Part shown: one piece after another, positions 20,325-27,605 of the stretch | Numbering within the stretch: position 1 is the first letter of the stretch | Layout: every line of letters starts with the position of its first letter | Assembly (NCBI GenBank): GCA_022925895.1 | Contig: JAKSYS010000640.1 | Location: forward strand, 1-36,199 | Reading direction: 5' to 3' | DNA length: 36,199 nucleotides | Source of the DNA: Fragilaria crotonensis | Lineage: Eukaryota > Bacillariophyta > Fragilariophyceae > Fragilariales > Fragilariaceae | Made by a program: the position numbers and the translations under genes | Notes under the pieces: model-generated | Databases searched by the model: none | What the model was told of the DNA's origin: nothing | What the model saw: the letters and a program-made list of their open reading frames with translations, nothing else

Positions 20325-21285
20325 CTACGCGGCATCTAAACTTTCGAATCCTTCGTCCGTCTCCTCCTTGGGTACAGAAGCCGTGCGACAAAGCACGAAG
20401 ACGGACCCCTTATGGCCACGGGTTATTCGAATGGACTCATCGATGTAAGTGGTCCGCAGCCAACCTCTTGGCCCGAATATTCCGAGAGGAAGTTGGTGTC
20501 CATGCGACTCTTTGTGACGATAAGGCGAACCGAGTGGAATCGCACGTCAACTCGTCTCAAGTCATCGTCATTTGGCTTGAAATTGATGTCGACAAACAGT
20601 GTCGCCTGGCGCTTTTCCCGTCCTGGAAACCGGAAAGTCACGACGTTGCGCACCCGTCCCTTTTTCAGGTCGACCAATTGACTGCTGCGTGCAGATCCTC
20701 GCTCGACACCCAGACGCTCGAGGCGATCCTGCACAGGGCGAGGAAGAAATGGATTGGAACGACCTTGCCCATCTGGGTTGTTGCTGTAAGCCTGGTTTTC
20801 TAATGGACTGAAAGCCGTCGAGGCGCGTTAGTCTCCCATTGTCTGTAGCACTTAATTGCTTTCGCACGTTTCGCGCCAGGTTAAACTTACTTGATCAAAG
20901 CACGAAGTGGATTGCGTCTCCACTCGGTGCTTCGTCTATCTTGAGCGGTCCACAGAAGTTCCCAGTTACCAGCAAGACTTTCCAGTACATCGTCATCGGG
21001 CGTCGGACAATTCTTTTCAAGTTCGTCGATCTGTCCTAAAATGTGGGTAGTCAACTTCCTCGACGTCGGAGCATTGCTTGGAGTTTCCTTCAAGGAATCC
21101 AAAAGCTCTGCCTTCATGATCAATCGGGCATTCTCGGTGCCCTGTGTCGCAGCCCACATTACAGAGTATACATTCGAGTGTCCATGACTCCTCACATTTG
21201 TGGGAGGGACAAAGCAATGTGATGTTCGCAAGCAAAGAGCAATTAATGCTATCGTCAAGCTGGAGGATGTTCTATTCAGGATCAT
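20325..21285 (-). CDS. Plastid PAP/fibrillin family protein, two exons, one frame break
   Basis: Fibrillins are lipocalin-like proteins of thylakoids and plastid lipid bodies. Exon 1 is 21285-20891, the intron 20890-20808 (GTAAGT...TTTCAG, 83 bp) and exon 2 begins at 20807, in phase 2. The N-terminus is a bipartite plastid-type leader: a hydrophobic signal, then HC|FVPPTN, with Phe at +1 as in the ASAFAP motif of diatom plastid proteins. Exon 1 holds the PAP start (LLDSLKETPSN, LESLAGNWELLWTAQD). Exon 2 carries NPLENQAYSNNPD and VDVRFHSVRLIVTK. Near 20490 the frame slips by one base; the following frame reads PLGIFGPRGWLRTTYIDE, then IRITRGHKGSVFVL, the classic fibrillin end, and stops at 20325-20327. 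Restoring one T in AACTTCC would make it continuous. The family call is strong; whether the break is real is unknown. Confidence 0.8.
20808..20890 (-). other. Intron in the fibrillin gene
   Basis: On the minus strand the donor ATCAA|GTAAGT and acceptor GCTTTCAG|TCCATT join phase-2 ends and continue the conserved PAP sequence. Length is 83 bp. Confidence 0.8.
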
Positions 21286-22140
21286 GTCGTGAGAGGGAGT
21301 TGCACTATCATATATGCATACGAGCTAACGGGTATAGTTCTCGACCTTCATGTATGATTTGTGTCTGGTGTGTATGCATATGCAAAAGCAAGTGCTCCTA
21401 TGCATACCTCAACCATCGAAGGCAAATCCAGCAGAAATTATATAATGTAAGCATATCTTCAGTGGATCTACATAGTGAATCTACGATGAATCAATACGGA
21501 GAAGTGTTTCCTTCCATCCTCCGGGTACTTTTATTCAAGAATAGGGACCGCTTTCTGAGGAACGGAAGAACGATCAGCTTATCGAATGATACGTACGCCA
21601 GTATGCATACCTGGTACATGTACCAAGAAACATGTACCTGGTACTGGATGGAGTATGAAATTAGAAAAGGACAGCTTCCGAAATCGACTCCAACAGTCAT
21701 CGCCAAGGACACAACGGGAAAGTGCGGGTGTGGTCCGCTGTTGCGTAACAGGTACTTGGTACCAGTAGTAGCACCATACAGCTTGGACCGTGTAACCGGA
21801 GCATGTCTCAATCGCAACAACTGTACTACACGTTTATAATTTTCCAACCCATTCGTTGATCAGTCGGCCTCGCTGTGTTGCTTGCCATCGAAAGGATTGA
21901 GAAGGTCAAAGCAGCCCATCACTCGACGCGTTAAAGCCAACAATTGACCCTGCTCGCTAAATGGCAGTAGGCTACGGTGACTCTATCCTGTGCGTTCTTA
22001 GCGATAAGCCCTGTGCCCACCTTACGAATCGAAGGGACGGGAATTCAACTTTGCTATTTCTTTCCACCGGCGCCAGTAGCGACCACCCTGACTGATACGA
22101 ATTATCAGTGTTGAAACTCTCGACTTCTTGATACGAATCG
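21286..22140. other. Intergenic, no gene seen
   Basis: About 850 bp between divergent fibrillin and PRL genes. Open frames at 21144-21839 (plus) and 21491-21847 (minus) overlap one another and have no domain. Two dense GTAC clusters, ATACCTGGTACATGTACC at about 21607-21624 and GGTACTTGGTACC at 21752-21764, belong to the dispersed intergenic motif. Confidence 0.4.
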
Positions 22141-22719
22141 ATGACTTTGAATCTGCAGAAAGTATCCAACAGTACCAAGACCAGTGCAACCAAAGCAGTC
22201 ATGATTGGTTCCAGGCCATCCTTTATCTCTGTTCCACCCATGCGCTTCCTCATCATGGACGCACCGCGACAATCTAACCTCCATCTCTATATCAAGGAGA
22301 TGAAGAAGCATTCCGTTTCCGATGTTGTGAGAGTTTGCGAGCCGACCTATCTGAGCTCCGAGTTGGAGTGCTGGAATGGGACTTCACGAGATGGAATACC
22401 CCGATGGTCACGCCCCTCACGCGAACTTATTGACCGATGGCTCGGGCTTGTGGAAGATACCTTTTTCAAGGAGTCGAGCGCCGTCAATTCTAAGTGCCTC
22501 GCTGTGCATTGTGTTGCAGGGTTGGGCAGAGCACCCGTCATGGTCGCCATTGCACTCATTGAATTTGCTAATTACGACCCCATGGAAGCCGTGGCTTTGA
22601 TCCGCAGCCATCGTCGAGGCGCCATTAACGAGAAGCAGCTCACGTACCTTGAGGGGTACAAGCGTCATTGGAAGCGATCCGCCGGAACTGGTGAGAGTGC
22701 CTGCTGCGTTATGCTTTGA
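22141..22719 (+). CDS. PRL: PRL-type (PTP4A-like) prenylated protein phosphatase
   Basis: PRLs are small dual-specificity phosphatases anchored to membranes by a C-terminal prenyl group; animal members also regulate CNNM magnesium transporters. The sequence has the PRL N-terminus (MRFLIMDAPRQSNLHLYI, VSDVVRVCEPTY), the P-loop HCVAGLGRAP with catalytic Cys124 and Arg130, the PRL-specific RRGAINEKQLTYLEGYK, and a terminal CAAX box CVML, suggesting geranylgeranylation. About 20 residues upstream of DRWLGLVED (22365-22415) do not match the family in this frame; the next frame gives GLHEMEYPDGHAP, which contains the expected acid-loop Asp. The second crossing lies in a CCCC run at 22413-22416. Two opposite one-base errors probably swap this loop. 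The first 33 residues are less conserved and the true start may be the ATG of MRFLIMD at 22240. Confidence 0.85.
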   Translation: MTLNLQKVSNSTKTSATKAVMIGSRPSFISVPPMRFLIMDAPRQSNLHLYIKEMKKHSVSDVVRVCEPTYLSSELECWNGTSRDGIPRWSRPSRELIDRWLGLVEDTFFKESSAVNSKCLAVHCVAGLGRAPVMVAIALIEFANYDPMEAVALIRSHRRGAINEKQLTYLEGYKRHWKRSAGTGESACCVML

Positions 22720-22930
22720 AGACCACTCGTTCCGTTTGAGTTTATGTATTCCGTTGGTTTTTGTTTCTCGTATCTAGAAATAGGTTATAATGTGTCGAAA
22801 CAAATAGTTCAGTGTTAATGTAGAGCTTGTAGTGTCTCCTTGATGGGTGATGGGCAGGACTTCTTTGCTGCTGCCTGCGCCACGCATCTCTATCTCCATT
22901 AAGAATTTAGTCAGTGATTGTGAAACAGGC

Positions 22931-23260
22931 CTGACCGACGATCAACATTCTTCTTTTCACTTCTTTTCTTCCATGGCTTCAGAGCGTCAAGCTATTCCTT
23001 GGCAACGCCGAAATAGGTTTGCAAGTCAGCAGTAGTCAGTTTTTTTCTCGAGTCGCATATTCAGCCCTGTCCACACTAGGCTTCAAAGAGTAAAAGAGGA
23101 TACCAAACTCTTCGCCTGCGTTCTTGGGAGCGCGTCGATCTCTGCAGCATCTTCTTTATTCTTCTCCAACAGGAAGGGGCGCTGCTTTCTTGTCGCTTGT
23201 GCCTTTTCTCAGCTTTTCCATAGCACCAATAATCTGCGGCTGGAGTTCCTTCGTCTTATC
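22931..23260 (-). pseudogene. Degenerate partial copy of the villin-headpiece gene end
   Basis: This stretch aligns by eye with 23528-23865, the 3' end of the neighbouring gene. Shared blocks include gatcaacattcttctt against gaccaacattcttcttc, the run aggtttgcaagtcagcag against aggtttggaagtcagcag, and atattcagccctgtccacac against gtattcaaccccgtccacac. Read on the minus strand it gives headpiece-like fragments (FGVAKE, LKPWKK), interrupted by stops and frame changes; further on it matches the coiled-coil coding region. It is a non-functional tandem duplicate about 600 bp downstream of the live gene end. The upstream repeats and N-terminus are not represented. Confidence 0.7.
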
Positions 23261-23527
23261 CTAGTGTTCGACCAACGTTGCCTAACTGAAAGAGATGGTT
23301 TACATACAGTCTGAAATTCTACGCACCAGGCATTCATGACCTTGTCTCTCGTCTTCCTTCCCTGTTCCATGGCTCCTCATGTCGAGAAAGGAATTACAAC
23401 AACTAGATCAGTGCTAATGCTTCAGTGTGTGGCTTCTCTTAGAAGATCTTAGACTACTCGCGGCCACCTACGCAACCCACACTTCGATGTCACAATGATG
23501 TCAAAGCTTTTGACAAACGATGGGGGT
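23261..23527. other. Short gap between headpiece copy and gene
   Basis: About 270 bp with no gene or clear repeat. It probably contains the 3' untranslated region and polyadenylation signals of the minus-strand headpiece gene. Confidence 0.35.
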
Positions 23528-26500
23528 TTACCAAAGACCAACATTCTTCTTCAGACTATTTTTCTTCCAAGGCTTTAGAGTGCTGAACTCTTCCTTCGCC
23601 ATCCCGAAGTAGGTTTGGAAGTCAGCAGGAGAGAGGTATTGTTCTCGTGTCGCGTATTCAACCCCGTCCACACCAGCTTTCAACTCGTCCAACGAGTAAA
23701 ATTGATGCCATGCTCTTCAGCTGCTTTCTTGCGAGCTGCCTCGGCCTCTGCAGCCAACTTCTTAGCTGCGTCTTCGGCAGCAAGTCGCGCTGCTTCTTTC
23801 TCTTCTTGCATTTTCTTCAGTTTTTCCTCAGCAGCCTTGACCTTCTCCTCCAGTTCCTTCTTCTTTCTTTCCTCCTCAGCCAACCTCGCCACCTCCAAGG
23901 ACTTGATTTTCTCTGCGGCTTCAAGTTTACGGGCCTTTTCTTCTTCAATCATAGCCTTCGCCTGAGCTTCTTGGCGGGCCTTGATCTCCTCGGCACTTCT
24001 ACCCATGTTCTTCAGCAGCTCTGCGGCTTCTTTCTTCCGTGCATCTTCCTCCTCCTTGAGAGCTTTTATTTGTGCCGCCTTTATTGCTTCGAGTTCTTCA
24101 GCAGACTTTTGAGACTGCTTGATTCGTTCAGCAGCTTCAAGCTTTCGGGCTTGCTCTTCTTCTTTCATAATGCGAGCTTGTTCAAGCTTGTGGGCTTCGC
24201 GATCAGCAGCGCTCATCTTTTCAATAGCATTCTGCTTGCGAGCGCTATCAGTCAAAGCCAACTTCTGATCCGTAGGCTCGGAATTTAGAGAAGCTGACTT
24301 ACTGACCGATACAACGGGCGTTGAAGGCTCCTTCGTTGCGGGAATTGCTTGTGATTCCGATTCAGCAGTAACGTCGACCGCAATATTTGATTCACCCGCT
24401 TTATCAACCACAGCTTCCGTAGGCTGTGAGAGGGACTGGGATTCAGTGCCATCAAACGCTTGCTCTTCAACTTCCTCTGCAGGCTCTTGCGTCTCAAGAA
24501 TTGGTTCCCCTGCCGTAGTCACATCTGCGTCAGGCATTCCTACAAGCGTGTGGTTTGCATCCGAATCTGACGCGATTGGAGCGACATCAGACGGTTCATC
24601 AACAGCCGGCTCCTCTTCGACTGACTCTACTACACCAGGGTCGGTCTCTCGCTTCTCCTCAACGACTGCAACATCAATCGGTTCCTCATTGCCTGGCTCC
24701 TCCGGAACAGGTCCATCCGCGATAGGTTCGACGATAACGGATTCCTCGGCGACTGACTCTTCCGCAACTGTGTCGGCTGCAATGGATGCTGCGGCAGCCA
24801 GTTCCTCGGCGATTGGCTCCTCCACAACATGTTCGGTGTCCGGCTTCTCCTCGACGATTGCCACATCAATCGGTTCCTCATCGCCCGGCTCCTCAGCAAC
24901 AGGTGCAGCCGCGATAGGCTCCAAGACACTAGATTCCTCGGCGACTGACTCTTCAGAAGCTACAGCAGCCTTTTCCTCGGCGATTGGTTCTTGCGCAACC
25001 GGCTTCTCAGGGATTGGATCTTCCGTAACTTCCGTGGTGACAGTCTCCTCGGCTGCAACTTGTTCCCCTGTGATAGGTGCAACATCAACCGGTTCCTCCA
25101 AGTTGGGTGCTACGGCAGCCGATTCCTCCGTAACGGCCTCCGCTGGGGCAACAGGTTCCGGTGCGATGGGTGCCACACCAACCACTTCCTCTGCGATTGG
25201 ATCCTCTGCAACCGATTCCGCTGCGATTGGTGCAACGGCCCCCGATTCCTCAGCAACGGAGTCTTCTGCGATAACAGGTTCCTCTGCGATTGAATCCTCT
25301 GCGATTGGGGCAACGCCGATCGGTTCCTCTGCAATGATATCCTCACCGATGGGCTCCTCTGCGATTAGTGCAACGGCAGCCAATTCCTCGCTTACGGTCT
25401 CGTCTGCTGCAACAGGTTCCGGATCGATTGGTGCAGCGTCAACCGCTTCATCCGCGATTGGATCCTCATTAATGGGCTCTTCCGCGATTGGTGCAACGGC
25501 AGCCGATTCCTCGGAAACGGACTCCTCTGCGGCAACAGGTTCCGGTTCGAGTGGTACGATATCAGCCGGTTCCTCATCGATTGGCACCTCTGCAATTGAT
25601 GCAACGGCACCCGATTCCACAGTAACGGACTCTTCTGCAGCAACAATTTCCGCTGCAATGGGTGAAGCAGCAACCGGTTCATCGGAAACTGGATCCTCTG
25701 AAATTGGTACAACAGCACCAGATTCCTCTGCGATTGGATCCTCATCAATGAGCTCCTCTGCGGTTGGTGCATCGGCAACCAGTTCATCGACACTTGACTC
25801 CTCGACAACCGGTTCCACCGCAATGGGTACTCCGGCAGTCGGATTCTCAGCGATCGATTCTTCGGCAACTAACTCGTTTGAGGGTACTTCACCGATACCG
25901 TGTTCCTGTTTAACGGCATCTGCTGCTATCGGCTTCTCATCGATTGGTTCCTCTGAATTATGATCTTCTTCGACTACGTCCTCTGTGATTGGTTCCACTT
26001 CAACGGGTTCCTTTGCTACAGATTCTTCCACTGGCTCCTCCTCGACGCTATCGTCTGCAACTAGCGTCTCTTCGACAAAATCGTCAACTGCGGTTGATGC
26101 ACCGGCTGCTATAACCGCATCTGATTCGTCAGCATAAGCTTCTCCTTCTCCAGCTGTATCTTCAATAGTGTCCAATTCGAGTTGATCGGTCGTGTTCTGG
26201 GTCGGTTCGTTTTGCTGCACCTCATCGTTTTGGTCTGCATCCACTGGCACAACGTCTTCCGAAGCATTATTGTCTGGTGCATCATCATCTTCTCCTCCTT
26301 CTTCCGATGACACTAATGCACTTTCATGTTCGGCTGCAACGCCACCGTCGTCATTCACAACGACACTTTGATGATCCATCACGCCATTGGTCGTGTGGAG
26401 GTCGGTGTAGTCGGCTTCGTCAGTAGGAACAGAAACGACTTCGTTCTGGATAGCGAAAGCTTCTGCCTCCATATCGTTAGTAAGGTCCTTCTTTGTACCT

Positions 26501-26598
26501 CCCATTGAGTAATCCTCTGGTTGGTCGTAGTCGTCGATGCTGTTGTTGTTGGTCGGCGTAGTCGACATGTTGGGATGAAGCGCAAAGGAGGTCGACAC
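23528..26598 (-). CDS. Acidic-repeat, coiled-coil protein with C-terminal villin headpiece
   Basis: The open frame from 26598 runs 972 codons; a second ATG at 26568 (MSTTPTNN) could be the true start. Residues 1-150 are acidic. About 150-730 is a low-complexity array of Glu/Ala/Pro/Val motifs such as EEPIAEEPV and GAVAPIAEEP. About 800-960 is a charged coiled coil with three repeats of about 36 residues (EEEQARKLEAAERIK and variants). The frame ends at 23680 in GINFTRWTS, but one base off the sequence continues YSLDELKAG, LSPADFQTYFGMAKEEF and KPWKKNSLKKNVGLW, a complete villin headpiece that stops at 23528-23530. The crossing lies in a TTTT run (23698-23701); one more T would fuse them. Villin headpieces bind F-actin, so a cytoskeletal linker is inferred. 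The headpiece call is firm; the function of the repeats is unknown. Confidence 0.8.
24450..26000 (-). repeat. Degenerate short repeats encoding Glu/Ala/Pro motifs
   Basis: Within the headpiece gene, a roughly 1.5-kb run repeats units of about 30-90 bases around the coding motif for EEP(I/V)AEE(P/S). The shared GATTGG, TCCTC and TCGGC words make the antisense frames open too, which explains the 505-codon plus-strand ORF. Such arrays often vary in length among alleles. Confidence 0.7.
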
Positions 26599-27093
26599 TG
26601 GGATTGATCAAATGGTGCCACTACGAATCTTTTAATTTTCAAACTGCCGAAGAAAGAATTCGAAAGTCCTTGATGTGCTTGTGGTTCTTGTGCTCTTTAT
26701 GATCTTCGTGCGACGTGTGTATGAGTGCCGTGACTCAAGGACAAGGGCCAATCGTTGGAGTGTGATTTTTAAAGTTGTTGTTGTGGGGATTTTCGGGGAG
26801 GCACAGAGTATAATGATTTTTCGTGACCTGCAACCACGTGTTGCAAGGCTGTTTTACTTGCCCCATTGCCCCATTGGACGGAGCATCTATAGCACATATA
26901 CACCATTAGATTCAGTACTTAAACGCGTACATATCGTATAGAAGCCACGAGCGCGTTGGCACAACTCATCGTAGGGACAGGAAGGCGCGTTCCTCCGCAG
27001 ACTAGAAAAATAGACTATGGCTCGGAGTATCATGGTCACACGCTATCCGGAGGGTCGATGGGCGCGCCCGGATCGCCAAAGAGAAGGGGTTTG
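26599..27093. other. Upstream region of the headpiece gene
   Basis: About 500 bp between the minus-strand headpiece gene start and the retroelement LTR. It should hold the gene's promoter. The LTR begins about 0.5 kb upstream of the gene, so insertion may affect its expression. No other gene is seen. Confidence 0.4.
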
Positions 27094-27594
27094 TGACAGT
27101 ATTCGTGTAGACGGTACGCGAGTACTGGCCGACAGTACGCTGAAGGACGGTAGGTCCGGGCGTACGCATGACGGACTTGGAGCACAGGCCACTGGCGGAC
27201 ATGGCTTTGGGCGACGTAGTAGGGTTGACCATGGTGAATGTAAGTAGTACAAATGTGTAGATATGTAGAGGAACAATAGTAGGGAAGTAAAGGCCTTTAC
27301 TTTGTGTGTTAATGGAAGTTGTAGATGTAGAATAATGAGAATAGAAGTGGGGGAACCAAATGATGAAAAAGTGAGGTGCAGATGAGACTCCGAGGCTAAT
27401 GTAGATGGCATCCGATTTAGTACCAGGGGTCGTGTGTAGACCGGTACGTAGAAATGAGATGGCATCTACATTAGGCCGGATGGCATCTCAAATTCAAATG
27501 GTTACGCGGGACAAGAGGTCTGATTCTCAGGAGCTAGTGTTGTGACGGAAAGTGGTCAGACGACTCATGACGGTGCAACAGTAGATCTCTATCA
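27094..27594 (-). repeat. 3' LTR
   Basis: 501 bp, TG...CA on the minus strand, preceded by the polypurine tract at 27595-27602. It contains an 18-bp palindrome AAGTAAAGGCCTTTACTT (27285-27302) and a 12-bp inverted pair CTAATGTAGATG / CATCTACATTAG (27396-27407 and 27463-27474). It carries the gag ATG, so transcripts started here would read an LTR-genome chimeric frame to 27002. Confidence 0.95.
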
Positions 27595-27605
27595 CCCCTC
27601 TTGGA

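Noticed and set aside
20270-20803. 177-codon plus-strand ORF
   Set aside because: It is antisense to exon 2 of the fibrillin gene, which has a clear family match on the minus strand.
21144-21839. 231-codon plus-strand ORF and overlapping minus-strand ORF 21491-21847
   Set aside because: Neither shows a domain; the first overlaps the fibrillin leader antisense and both include GTAC-rich intergenic repeats.
24446-25963. 505-codon plus-strand ORF, Ser/Ala/Thr/Gly-rich
   Set aside because: It lies wholly antisense to the acidic-repeat gene and its composition is the mirror of the Glu/Ala/Pro repeat codons. I treat it as a shadow.
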